DNA of 64,000 nucleotides, from NCBI GenBank assembly GCA_021781415.1, contig JAJXWW010000176.1, positions 1 through 64,000 on the forward strand, read 5' to 3'. Every line of letters starts with the position of its first letter. The first letter of the stretch is position 1. The stretch is from Planctomycetota bacterium. Its GTDB lineage: Bacteria > Planctomycetota > Planctomycetia > Gemmatales > Gemmataceae. A program made the translations under genes and the position numbers. Positions 26,333-35,424 of this stretch are shown in pieces. The notes under the pieces were generated by a model, which saw nothing but the letters and a program-made list of their open reading frames with translations, had not been told where the DNA came from and did not search any database.

Positions 26333-27761
26333 ACACCTGCCGCGGACGCTGCGCTTTCAACTGACCTTCTGGAACACCATCGTCATTTTGGTGCTGGTGG
26401 GCGCGGCCTTGTGGGGAGTGCGCGAGGGGTTGCGCTGGACGCTGCTCAACGAACAGGATCGCGCGCTGGCCGAGGACGTTCGGCAGGTGGAACTGACCAT
26501 CGACGCTTTCGGTGCGGATTGGGACAAGGTGGCGACCGAGTTGGGACCGAAAGTCGAGAGCAACAGCGATCGCGGCTGGTTCGTGCGCATTTTCTCGACG
26601 GCGGGCGATCTCTTGTGGTCGAGCGAACATGCGCCGGAACTGAGCGTGCCGGTGGCGCGAGCGGTTCGCGCGGGAGCGTACAGTCGAGAGAATTATCGGC
26701 TCCTACAACAGCCCATACCCGCCGGGGGGCACTCGCCGCCGTTGATTGTGCGCGTCGGCGTGCGCCGCGATCCCATCGACGAAGACATCCTGCGCCTCAC
26801 GGAAATGATGCTGACGGCCTTTGCCTTTATCCTCGTCATGGCTCCGCTGAGCGGATATTGGCTGGCGGGTCGAGCGACGAGGCCGTTGGTTACGATCTTG
26901 CAAACGACCGAACGGTTGCATCCGGACAACCTCAGCGAACGGCTGCCACTCCGCGGCAGCGGTGACGAACTGGATCAACTGTCGATAACACTCAACGGCA
27001 TGCTCGATCGTTTGGCAGATCATCTGGAGCAACAGCGTCTATTCGTCGCCAACGCCGCTCATGAATTGCGGTCGCCGTTGACCGCCATGCGCACCGCCAT
27101 CGAAGTCGCCCTCGAACGCGATCGCAGTTCGACCGAGTATCGAGAACTGTTGGCCGACACCATCGAAGAGTGTAGCGGCTTGAGCAATCTCATCAATCAT
27201 TTGCTGTTGCTGGCCGAGGGGGACGCCGGCCTGTTGCACGCCGATGGCGAAGTGAGCCTCGACGAACTGATTCTTCGCGCCGTCGATATGTTTCAGGGCA
27301 TCGCCGAACAGCGCGGCGTCCGACTGCAAGCGGAAGCGTCCGAGGGCATCCTCGTTTCCGGCAATCGGGTTCACCTGCTCGAGGTCATCCATAACCTCGT
27401 CGATAACGCTCTGAAGTTCACGCCGGCGGGAGGCAGCGTTTCCGTGGGGGCGCGGCCAGCCTCCGAAGGGAAAGAGGTGCAACTTTTCGTCCGCGACACG
27501 GGAGAGGGTATCCCCGCCGAGGATCTGCCCAAGGTCTTCGAACGCTTTTATCGCGCGGACAAATCGCGCCACCGCGATCGACCCGTCGGTGGCAACGGGC
27601 TGGGGTTGAGCATCTGTCGGGCAATTGTCCACTCTTACGGTGGACAAATCGCCGTCACTAGCACGTTGGGCAAAGGAACCACGGTGACGGTAACTCTCCT
27701 CGCCTTGGATGCTAGACGAACAGCTTTACCGGCTATTTCGTCAAAAGTGGACGCTAACTGA
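26313..27761 (+). CDS. Sensor histidine kinase of the CusS/QseC type
   Basis: A 482-residue inner-membrane kinase and cognate partner of the OmpR regulator. It has a transmembrane helix near 20-40, a periplasmic sensor of about 130 residues, a second helix ([19 protein letters not shown]), HAMP, HisKA with H250 ([11 protein letters not shown]) and HATPase with N-box [13 protein letters not shown]1 DTGEGIP and G2 NGLGLSI. The start overlaps the upstream gene by 20 bp. The 3' end overlaps the convergent DUF1501 gene by 8 bp. The signal is unknown; no metal-efflux or target operon is adjacent. Confidence 0.94.
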   Translation: MRFGLLRHLPRTLRFQLTFWNTIVILVLVGAALWGVREGLRWTLLNEQDRALAEDVRQVELTIDAFGADWDKVATELGPKVESNSDRGWFVRIFSTAGDLLWSSEHAPELSVPVARAVRAGAYSRENYRLLQQPIPAGGHSPPLIVRVGVRRDPIDEDILRLTEMMLTAFAFILVMAPLSGYWLAGRATRPLVTILQTTERLHPDNLSERLPLRGSGDELDQLSITLNGMLDRLADHLEQQRLFVANAAHELRSPLTAMRTAIEVALERDRSSTEYRELLADTIEECSGLSNLINHLLLLAEGDAGLLHADGEVSLDELILRAVDMFQGIAEQRGVRLQAEASEGILVSGNRVHLLEVIHNLVDNALKFTPAGGSVSVGARPASEGKEVQLFVRDTGEGIPAEDLPKVFERFYRADKSRHRDRPVGGNGLGLSICRAIVHSYGGQIAVTSTLGKGTTVTVTLLALDARRTALPAISSKVDAN

Positions 27762-29217
27762 GGATTTCTCGTATCGGATTGCCGTAGTCTATTTCCAAAC
27801 GTTTGCGGCCCGGCCCGGCCAAGCGGCGTGGATCGAGGCCGAGCTGGTGTAATACCGTGGCGTGCAAATCGGTTACGTAATGGCGGTTCTCAACGGCGTG
27901 GAAGCCGAGTTCGTCGGTCGCGCCGTGAACGACGCCGCCTTTGACGCCGCCGCCGGCCAACCACGCCGAGAAGCCAAACGGATGATGGTCCCGGCCATCG
28001 CCGCTTTGTGCCCCGGGAGTCCGGCCAAACTCGCTGCCCCAGCAGACCATTGTCTCGTCGAGCAGACCGCGACGTTTCAGATCTTTTAAGAGTCCGGCAA
28101 TCGGCTGATCGACCTGGCCGCACAAACGGCTGTGGTTCGCCTTCAGGCCGCTGTGCGCGTCCCACGCCCCCGCGCCGCCGTTGCTGCCATGAAACACTTG
28201 GATGAAGCGCACCCCCCGCTCCACCAATCGCCGCGCCGCCAGGCACAACTGAGCGAAGCCGCTCGTTTCGGGTCGATCCAGGCCATAGAGCAGTTGGGTC
28301 TCTTTGGTTTCGCGCTGGAACTGGAACACCTCCGGCAGAGCCGACTGCATTCGGAAGGCCAATTCGTAGGACTTGATCCGCGCGCGCAGCGCCGGATCGT
28401 CGGGGTATTCGATGCCCGACAAACGATTGAGTCGGCCCAATAAATCGAACTCGGCCTTCTGCTCTTCGCGGAACTTGTCTGCGCCCGGCGAGGCGAAGGG
28501 AAGAGGATTTTTCGGATCGACTTTGAGCATTACTCCCTGATGCTCCGGCCCCAGATAAGAGGAACCGTGGCCGTTGACGCCGGCGCAGCAGTCGGCCAAC
28601 GGCGTGCCCAGTACCACGAATTGCGGCAGATTGTCGTTGAGCGAACCGAGGCCGTAATGCACCCACGAGCCGATGGTCGGAAACACGCCCTCCAGATTAT
28701 GGCGTCCCGTATGATATTGCAGCTGCGCGCCGTGGTTATTGTCGGTCGTCCACATGGAACGAACCACTGCCAGGTCGTCGATGCAATCGCCGACGTGAGG
28801 CCACCAATCGCCGACCTCGATGCCGCTTTGTCCGCGTTTGCGATAGCCGACCTGCAACGGATAGAGTTTCTGTCGCATTTGGCCGTTGGCGTCGTCGGGA
28901 ACCACGACGCGAAGATTGTCCTTGAGAAACGACTTGTTGAGCGCGTCCTTGAAGGGCGTCTCGGCGATGGTTTTCCCGGCGTACTTCGTCAGAGCCGGCT
29001 TGGGATCGAAACTCTCAACGTGGCTGACGCCGCCGACCATGAAGAACCAGATGACGCTCTTGGCTTTCGGTTCGAGGTGCGGCTTGCCGTTGGGCGGACT
29101 CCAATCGGCGGCATCGGCGCGAACGACACCGTCGCGGTGCAGCATCGCCGCCAGCGCCAGGCCGGTGAATCCCATGCCGAGGTCGGCCAAGAACGAACGT
29201 CGGTTTGTGCTAAACAT
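27754..29217 (-). CDS. DUF1501 Tat-exported protein
   Basis: A 487-residue sulfatase-fold protein of the DUF1501 family, very abundant in planctomycetes and typically encoded beside DUF1549/DUF1553 haem proteins, as here. It has an N-terminal twin-arginine signal ([20 protein letters not shown]), then conserved blocks [27 protein letters not shown] and the C-terminal SEFGRTP...GRDHHP motif. It lacks the sulfatase FGly motif. It is 36 bp downstream of the haem protein, so the two are probably cotranscribed. Exact function unknown; a role in periplasmic degradation is often assumed. Confidence 0.92.
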   Translation of the reverse strand: MFSTNRRSFLADLGMGFTGLALAAMLHRDGVVRADAADWSPPNGKPHLEPKAKSVIWFFMVGGVSHVESFDPKPALTKYAGKTIAETPFKDALNKSFLKDNLRVVVPDDANGQMRQKLYPLQVGYRKRGQSGIEVGDWWPHVGDCIDDLAVVRSMWTTDNNHGAQLQYHTGRHNLEGVFPTIGSWVHYGLGSLNDNLPQFVVLGTPLADCCAGVNGHGSSYLGPEHQGVMLKVDPKNPLPFASPGADKFREEQKAEFDLLGRLNRLSGIEYPDDPALRARIKSYELAFRMQSALPEVFQFQRETKETQLLYGLDRPETSGFAQLCLAARRLVERGVRFIQVFHGSNGGAGAWDAHSGLKANHSRLCGQVDQPIAGLLKDLKRRGLLDETMVCWGSEFGRTPGAQSGDGRDHHPFGFSAWLAGGGVKGGVVHGATDELGFHAVENRHYVTDLHATVLHQLGLDPRRLAGPGRKRLEIDYGNPIREILS

Positions 29218-29253
29218 GGCGTTCAACTCATCAAGGAAGCCAAAAACTATGCG

Positions 29254-32016
29254 TCAGCGAATCGTGACGAAATCGTTGTGATTCATCAGAACGTGGACGA
29301 GATTTTCACGCGCGCGTTGGCCGGCGTCCCCCGCCGGAGGCGTCGCAGCGGACGGAGGGCCTACTTCCGCGGTCAACTTCTTTCTATCGGATAAAAGCGA
29401 TCTTTGTTCACCGAGAAACTGCCGGCACGCCGTCAGCTCTTGCTCGGTCGGCTTACGGCACAATACCTGCTCGAAAGCGGCGAGGATAAACGCCTCATTC
29501 TCCTCGGTTCCGATTCTTTGTGATAGAGTGCGGGCCAGCGTTCGCGCTTGTGTCAGTGCAAGAGAGCTATTGGCCAAAGCGAGCGCCTGCTGCGGCACGA
29601 TGCTCTCATTGCGGCGATAGCACTCGTTCACGCTGGCGGCGTCAAACAGCGTCAAAAACTCCATCTGTTTCTCGGCGGCGTGGCGGAAGTACAAACTGCG
29701 CCGCCGCGAGGCGAGGCCAAGATGATGATCGAGATCCGGCCCGCCCATCGTTGGATCGAGTTGCCCGGCGACATACAAAAGGCTGTCGCGCACCACTTCG
29801 CCTTCGACCCGGCGGACGTTGCTTCGCCAGAGGAAACGATTGTCGCGGTCGCGCCGGAGGTTGGCCTGGTCGTTCCGGGAGTCCAGACGATACACGCGGC
29901 TGAGGACGATCCGCCGGTGGATGTGTTTCATGCTCCAAGCGTGCGTCATGAACTCGTCGGCAAGCCAATCGAGCAGCGCGGGATGGGTCGGCGGTTGTCC
30001 GTTGCGTCCGAAGTCGAACTCCGTGGGTACGATTCCCTTGCCGAAATGACGCAGCCAAATGTGATTCACGGCCACACGCGCGGCCAACGGATTGCGTCGA
30101 TCGGTAATCCAGCGAGCCAGCGCCAAACGCCGACCCGTGCTGGTGTTGGGAAACGTGGGCAGATTGCGTTTGACGTAGTTGGTGGTCAACGGTTGTTTCA
30201 ACTCCGCCTCCACCTTCGCTCGCTGAGTTGTCGCGTCGTTATATTTCTTGAGCGCCGCCGCTTGGTTTTTCGCCGAGGCGAAGAGAAGCTCCAAGCGAGC
30301 TGCGCGTTCAAGACGTCGCGCTTCGAGCCGAGCAACCATGCGTTGTGCTTTGGTGGTATCGAGGGCCGCTTGTTTCCACGCATCGGAATCCCTGGGGCCC
30401 TCTTCTTCCATTCGTTCGACGCGCAACACGTCTCTCAAAGCCGAGAGGCGAGCGCGGGCAATCTGTTCGTCTATTTGAGCCAAGGCGGACGACTCGAACG
30501 TGCGATGCACCAACGGCACTTCCGTCAGCACGAAAAACGGCTGTTTCCAGCCGAACCCGGCGGCGGCCGCTACGGCACGGCGATGAGCCGTGGTTGCCTC
30601 CGCCCTAGCCTTTTCGATGGCCGCTTCGCCGGCGGCGAGCGTTTCCCGAAGGACAAACGGACGGCGATCGGGTTGAATTTCGGAGCGCGGCATCGAGACG
30701 GGATGAATCTCGAAGGAACCACCGAGCGCCGCGGGTGTCGCCGGCGGAATCGAGCGCGACTTATCGGGGTTGCGTTCGTCCCCGCGAACGAACAGATAAG
30801 TCGGCGAGGTCGCAACAGCGTCGTAGATGCGCGGAATGCCGTCCGTTTTCACGTCGACCGCGCCGGGCACGCGATCGGTGCGAATCTGTTCCGGCTCAAA
30901 AATAGCGCGGAAGGCATAAAACTCCTTCTGCGAAAGCGGATCGAAGAAATGATCGTGGCAGCGCGCGCAGTTCAGCGTGACGCCAAGGAATGCCTTGCAA
31001 GTGTGTTCGACCGTGTTTTCCATCCACACGTTGCGATTAAACTTGTACCAATTGCGGACGAGAAAGCCGGTGGCGCGAACGGCGTCGGCATCTCCAGGAC
31101 TCAGTTCGTCGGCGGCCAGCATCTCCCGAACCATCCGGTCGTAACCCTTGTCGGCATTGAGCGATTCGACGATCCAATCCCGCCAATGCCAAATATGCGG
31201 TTGACTGTCGCGCACCTCGGTACCGTAGCCGGCCCAGTCGGCATAACGCCAGACGTCCATCCAATGCCTTCCCCAGCGTTCGCCGTAGCGTGGATCGGTC
31301 AACAAGCGATCCACCACCTTTTCGTAAGCGTTCGGCGAGCGGTCATCGAGAAAAGCGTGCAGTTCGTCGGCGGTAGGCGGTAGGCCAATGAGATCGAGCG
31401 TCACGCGCCGCAAGAGAACGGTTCTCGGTGCCTCGGGGCGAGGAGCTAAGCCGAATCGCTCATGTTCGGCGGCGATAAAGGCGTCGATAGGGTTGCTCTG
31501 CCAATCTTTGTTCCTCGCGACGGGAATCGGCGGGCGCTTCACCGGCTCGAAGGGTTTCCATGCGTAGACGCCGTTCCGCCGCGCGCGCAGCTCAACCAGT
31601 GTTCTACGAGCGCGCCTCACTTCTTCGGCACTGGGTTTGTCGGCTGGGTCCGCGGGAGAGTGGCCACCGATTATTTCCAAGAAATTTGCCACGCCGTCGC
31701 CATCGCTGTCTTCGTCGGCGCTGGCTTCGAGGCGAGCAATAATATCGGAGTCTTTGCCTGCTTTGCGAAACTCCTTACGCAGCGCGGCCAGACGCGCGCC
31801 GAATACGTTATGCGGTTTCTCCTCGTCGCTGGAGCCTGGTTTATCGGCAAGATGGCAGGTTCGGCAATCGTGAAGTTTCTTAGACAGTTCAGGCCCGAAG
31901 TAATCGAGAAGCGCGCGTTTGTGTGCGGGTTTGGCGGAAGCGACGGCCGGCATCGTCAGCAATGCCGACAGTATCCAGATCGGATATTTCCAACGAAGAT
32001 CATACGACCAGGGCAT
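29254..32016 (-). CDS. DUF1549/DUF1553 secreted haem-binding protein
   Basis: A 920-residue planctomycete-type cytochrome. A signal peptide (to about residue 28) is followed by a haem-binding CRTCH (51-55), a calcium-loop segment (DEDSDGDGVANFLEI, about 105-119), the DUF1549 domain (LLRRVTLDLIGLPPT, DPRYGERWGRHWMDVWRY) with a second motif CARCH, a coiled central region, and the DUF1553 domain (RLALARWITDRRNPLAARVAVNHIW). GAGGAACC precedes ATG 32016. It presumably works with the adjacent DUF1501 protein in the periplasm or paryphoplasm; substrate unknown. Confidence 0.93.
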   Translation of the reverse strand: MPWSYDLRWKYPIWILSALLTMPAVASAKPAHKRALLDYFGPELSKKLHDCRTCHLADKPGSSDEEKPHNVFGARLAALRKEFRKAGKDSDIIARLEASADEDSDGDGVANFLEIIGGHSPADPADKPSAEEVRRARRTLVELRARRNGVYAWKPFEPVKRPPIPVARNKDWQSNPIDAFIAAEHERFGLAPRPEAPRTVLLRRVTLDLIGLPPTADELHAFLDDRSPNAYEKVVDRLLTDPRYGERWGRHWMDVWRYADWAGYGTEVRDSQPHIWHWRDWIVESLNADKGYDRMVREMLAADELSPGDADAVRATGFLVRNWYKFNRNVWMENTVEHTCKAFLGVTLNCARCHDHFFDPLSQKEFYAFRAIFEPEQIRTDRVPGAVDVKTDGIPRIYDAVATSPTYLFVRGDERNPDKSRSIPPATPAALGGSFEIHPVSMPRSEIQPDRRPFVLRETLAAGEAAIEKARAEATTAHRRAVAAAAGFGWKQPFFVLTEVPLVHRTFESSALAQIDEQIARARLSALRDVLRVERMEEEGPRDSDAWKQAALDTTKAQRMVARLEARRLERAARLELLFASAKNQAAALKKYNDATTQRAKVEAELKQPLTTNYVKRNLPTFPNTSTGRRLALARWITDRRNPLAARVAVNHIWLRHFGKGIVPTEFDFGRNGQPPTHPALLDWLADEFMTHAWSMKHIHRRIVLSRVYRLDSRNDQANLRRDRDNRFLWRSNVRRVEGEVVRDSLLYVAGQLDPTMGGPDLDHHLGLASRRRSLYFRHAAEKQMEFLTLFDAASVNECYRRNESIVPQQALALANSSLALTQARTLARTLSQRIGTEENEAFILAAFEQVLCRKPTEQELTACRQFLGEQRSLLSDRKKLTAEVGPPSAATPPAGDAGQRARENLVHVLMNHNDFVTIR

Positions 32017-32129
32017 GACGGTTCCTCGGAGGCAGGCGCGACGGCGGAAGGAAGGATGGATTGACTATACGCATTGAGACGCCGTTGCTCAAGATCCATC
32101 CCTGAATTCCAGAAGATTGTGGCGAGGCG

Positions 32130-32164
32130 GCAGGGTGGGTCGATCGTCGCGAGACCCACCCTGC
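32130..32164. terminator. GGGTGGGTC hairpin upstream of the haem-protein gene
   Basis: Perfect 12-bp arms at 32130-32141 (GCAGGGTGGGTC) and 32153-32164 with an 11-nt loop. It lies just past the stop (32209) of the propeller-PHP gene on the minus strand and probably ends or attenuates that transcript. Similar hairpins occur at 21341, 47219 and 63242, so it is one of a dispersed family. Confidence 0.65.
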
Positions 32165-32208
32165 GCCTGGAGATAAAAGCAGGAAGCGAGGATGGAAGGG
32201 AAATCGGC

Positions 32209-35064
32209 CTACTCCGCGGGTCGAACCCAGATGGGAGACGACCACGCCATCTGTCGGTCCTTTTGCACCACGCGCACATAGTAGTAGCTCACCTTGCCGT
32301 CTTTCTTCGGTTGCGCGTCTTCCCAATGGAACTTCGCTTCTTCGCCGCCTTTTGCGGGGCGATGGGTGTGGACCACTTCGCCGTCGCGCAGTACTTCCAC
32401 ACGGTCGAGGGGAGAAGTGCCGAGTACGACCACATCCAGCGACGGCTTGGCGGTGCGGACTTCATCGCCCATCACGTTCGCACCCATGCGCACGTCCAGA
32501 ACGATGTTGTCCGTGGCGGCGTAGCTGTGACGTTTCTTGAGCGCCTCGATTAACCCCTTGCGGCTAAACTCCTCGGCCAAGATGCAGGCGTAGCTGATGT
32601 GCGTCGAAACGTGATCGCTCGACGCCTGGAAGCCGAGACGATACCCCTTTTCCAACGCCAAGGAGACGTATCCGTCTTTGCGATAAGGTCCATGTACGCG
32701 ATCCGCTTTGTCGTCAATACTGCGCGGTGCGCCGGGCGCTTCGTAGGACGAATCGAACCCCTGGAACAGTTCGACGACGGGCTCAAGCGCGTTGTCGTGT
32801 TCGTTCCAGTTGGTGCCTTGATCGGTGGCCGAGGTGTGCAGCGTGCAGATGCCTCCGGTTCGGCGCAGATAGTCGTACACTTTGCCGGTATCCTCGGCCA
32901 TTTGTTTCGGGATGCCGGGGCGCGGCAACGGCAGCGTGCGATGGCCTCGCTCCGTCCACAAGATATTACGATGCCCATTGGGATAGGGCACGCTGCGTTC
33001 GTAGCCGTACATCGAGATGAACGCTCGTGGGACCGTATACAGATCGTTGGCCTTTTGCGTCCGCCACCAGGGATATTCCTTATCGCCTCCCATGTTGTGG
33101 TCGGTGACGAAGATAAAATCGAAGGCGGCGGCATCGAGGGCGTAGCGGTGCAGATCCATCAACGAGCCATCGCCCACGCCGTCGGGCGAAATATCGGTGT
33201 GACGGTGCATGTCACCTCGATAGATGCGTAATGTCCGCCCGCCGGATTCGATCTTGTAAGCGCGAATGCGTTGGACCTGCTCGGCCTCGCGCGGATGGAC
33301 GCGCTTCACTTCACGCGAAGCGAGTCGAAGTTCGCGCCAGCGCGGGTCGGCGGGCTTCCCGACTCCGTGCAATCGGCTGACGGCGACGCTGAGGTTCTTC
33401 TCCATGAGCGCGCCCGGAGGGAACCAGCCGCGATTGTCGCTGGCATAGGCGAAGTAGACGCTGCCCTTGGGATCGCGCTGCGGCGACAGGCGCATATCGT
33501 TGCGGCCCGCCGACTCCGGCAGCGCGACGGGACTGCTCCAACGGTCGCCGAGGAACGCCGTGGCGTATACATCCCAGCGGCCGCGCGCCGCCCAATCGTC
33601 CGCGCGGGGGACTAGCGTCGTCCGATGTCGAAACGCTAGCCACATGCGCCCCTCGGTGTCGCCTTGCAGACACGGCAACTCGCTGAACGCGCGCAACTCC
33701 GACGGCAACGCTTTCACCAAGTCGGCTTCGGGTTCTTGCCATTTGTCATCGACTAAACAGGCGATGCGCAGACTTCGATCGTGATAGAGGCGCGTTCCGG
33801 CGTTTGCGGTCACTTGATGGCCGGCGTCCTTGCCCCATTGCGGCCCCGATTGATCCCAGGCCACCCACAAGCGGCCGGCGCGATCGCACGCCAGACTCGG
33901 ATGCGCCTGAAACACCGGCGACTTATCGGGACAGAGGATTTCACCGAGCTTCGGCGACGGCCCGCCGGATAGCGAACGGACGCGTATGCCATAGTCGCCG
34001 CTCTCGTAGCTATCCCATGCCACCCATACGCGATCTGTTTTGGGGTCGGATGTCACGACTGGGTTCCAATCGTTGGCCTTGGACGCGCTCACTCGGATCG
34101 TGTCGTGCCAGCCGTCGCCATCGACGCAGCGCGCAAACACATCGGCTTGGCCGTCGCGGAATCCCTGCCACACCAACCAGGCTCGACCGCGCTGGTCGGT
34201 CGTCATCGTGTGCCAAATGTCGGGTCCAGGATCGTCGGTGAGACGAATCTCCTCGCCGAGTTTGCCGTCTTGGTAGGGACGCGCGAACAGATCCCAATTG
34301 CCCGCGCGCTGACTCGACCAAACGATCCACAGTGTATTGCCGTGCGTACTCGCCAAAGCCACCCGAAAGTGATCTCCCGCCCCGGCCACTTCCTTCGGCT
34401 CCGACCATGCGCCCTCCGAACCGTCGCGCTCCGAGAGCAGTACGCGATCCTTTTCTTGTCGATAGGCTACCCAGGCGAGGGATTGTTTGCCGGTCTTGTA
34501 ACGCACCCAGAAGGCGGGATAGTCGTCCTGCACGGGATTCGCCGCTTTCGCTCCCGCCGCCGGACGCAGCACGCTGGTATCGGGCAACCGTTCGACGCGC
34601 GCTTGCCCATCGAGGAACATTTTCGACTCGCCTAAAGATACCTCTTCGCTCTTGAAGTGAATCTCACCGGCGGGAAGTGCGACGGTAAGCGCCGGCGCTT
34701 CGCCTCGAACCGTCACGGTCACGCCGTTGGGCCACGGCTTTTTCGGCACCGGCTTCACTTTGCCCTTGGAGTCTTCCAGCGGGATGCGTTCGCCGGGGAC
34801 GATCCGCTCGTGGGTGTGGCACTTCCAGCCGCTTTTCCCTTCGACGGCATCCTTCTCCTCGAAGCGCCAACCGTCGATGGCCGCGACCTCGCCTCCCGAT
34901 ATTTCTACTTTGCCGCTCCAATTAGTCGATTGTGTGTCCTTTAGCCCGAAGGTGATTCGGAAAACGTGGCGCGGCGGCTCGTTCTGCTTCTGCGAGGCAG
35001 CCACGACTATCATTCCCACGACGGCAACGATGGCGACGGTGAACCGACGAAGACGCGCGGACAT
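32209..35064 (-). CDS. Secreted beta-propeller protein with C-terminal PHP phosphoesterase domain
   Basis: A 951-residue protein with an N-terminal membrane/signal helix. Residues about 150-590 hold repeated strands with Asp-box-like patterns (RAWLVWQG, RVWVAWDS, RLWVAWDQ), suggesting a sialidase-like propeller. From about residue 615 lies a PHP-type metallophosphoesterase: GDMHRHTDISPDG, FVTDHN, TLHTSATD and SSDH supply the metal ligands. A short C-terminal Ig-like stretch follows. GGGGAG precedes ATG 35064. It heads the minus-strand run ending in the DUF1549/1553 and DUF1501 genes. The substrate is unknown. Confidence 0.82.
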   Translation of the reverse strand: MSARLRRFTVAIVAVVGMIVVAASQKQNEPPRHVFRITFGLKDTQSTNWSGKVEISGGEVAAIDGWRFEEKDAVEGKSGWKCHTHERIVPGERIPLEDSKGKVKPVPKKPWPNGVTVTVRGEAPALTVALPAGEIHFKSEEVSLGESKMFLDGQARVERLPDTSVLRPAAGAKAANPVQDDYPAFWVRYKTGKQSLAWVAYRQEKDRVLLSERDGSEGAWSEPKEVAGAGDHFRVALASTHGNTLWIVWSSQRAGNWDLFARPYQDGKLGEEIRLTDDPGPDIWHTMTTDQRGRAWLVWQGFRDGQADVFARCVDGDGWHDTIRVSASKANDWNPVVTSDPKTDRVWVAWDSYESGDYGIRVRSLSGGPSPKLGEILCPDKSPVFQAHPSLACDRAGRLWVAWDQSGPQWGKDAGHQVTANAGTRLYHDRSLRIACLVDDKWQEPEADLVKALPSELRAFSELPCLQGDTEGRMWLAFRHRTTLVPRADDWAARGRWDVYATAFLGDRWSSPVALPESAGRNDMRLSPQRDPKGSVYFAYASDNRGWFPPGALMEKNLSVAVSRLHGVGKPADPRWRELRLASREVKRVHPREAEQVQRIRAYKIESGGRTLRIYRGDMHRHTDISPDGVGDGSLMDLHRYALDAAAFDFIFVTDHNMGGDKEYPWWRTQKANDLYTVPRAFISMYGYERSVPYPNGHRNILWTERGHRTLPLPRPGIPKQMAEDTGKVYDYLRRTGGICTLHTSATDQGTNWNEHDNALEPVVELFQGFDSSYEAPGAPRSIDDKADRVHGPYRKDGYVSLALEKGYRLGFQASSDHVSTHISYACILAEEFSRKGLIEALKKRHSYAATDNIVLDVRMGANVMGDEVRTAKPSLDVVVLGTSPLDRVEVLRDGEVVHTHRPAKGGEEAKFHWEDAQPKKDGKVSYYYVRVVQKDRQMAWSSPIWVRPAE

Positions 35065-35111
35065 GGAAAACTCCCCGGAACCTGGTGCAGCGCGACGAAG
35101 CCCTTTTGGGC

Positions 35112-35294
35112 GCTATTAGCTGTACAGCGCTACTCTCGGATTCTCCCCTCTCCCCTGTACTCAGGGGAGAGGGGTTGGGGGTGAGGGGTAAGAGGCTGAG
35201 GGAGACGCCGAAACCACTCGTTTTCACCAAACCCCTCACCCCCGACCCCTCTCCCCTGAGTACAGGGGAGAGGGGAGTAGCGCTGTGCTATTAG
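35112..35294. mobile_element. MITE-like element (copy A) flanked by 8-bp direct repeats
   Basis: GCTATTAG at 35112-35119 and again at 35287-35294 flanks a 167-bp interior whose ends carry inverted ACAGCGCTACTC. Inside are two palindromes built on CCCCTCTCCCCTG(TACTC)AGGGGAGAGGGG. No protein is encoded. A homologous copy in the opposite orientation is at 47263-47442. It fills most of the 360-bp gap between the propeller-PHP start and the EF-G-like stop. Confidence 0.8.
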
Positions 35295-35424
35295 AACGTC
35301 CGAGGCGCGACAATGCAACCGAGTTTCGCCGACTCTCGGCAAAATCGAGAGGCGCACGCCAGCGCATCGCTCCGCCGCCGGGCGAGAACACCTCGGCAGA
35401 GCGATGTCCGGCATCGAACGAGAG

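Noticed and set aside
29548-31383. Long 611-codon frame on the plus strand
   Set aside because: It is antisense to the DUF1549/1553 gene, which has family motifs, a signal peptide and haem sites. High GC keeps the opposite strand open.
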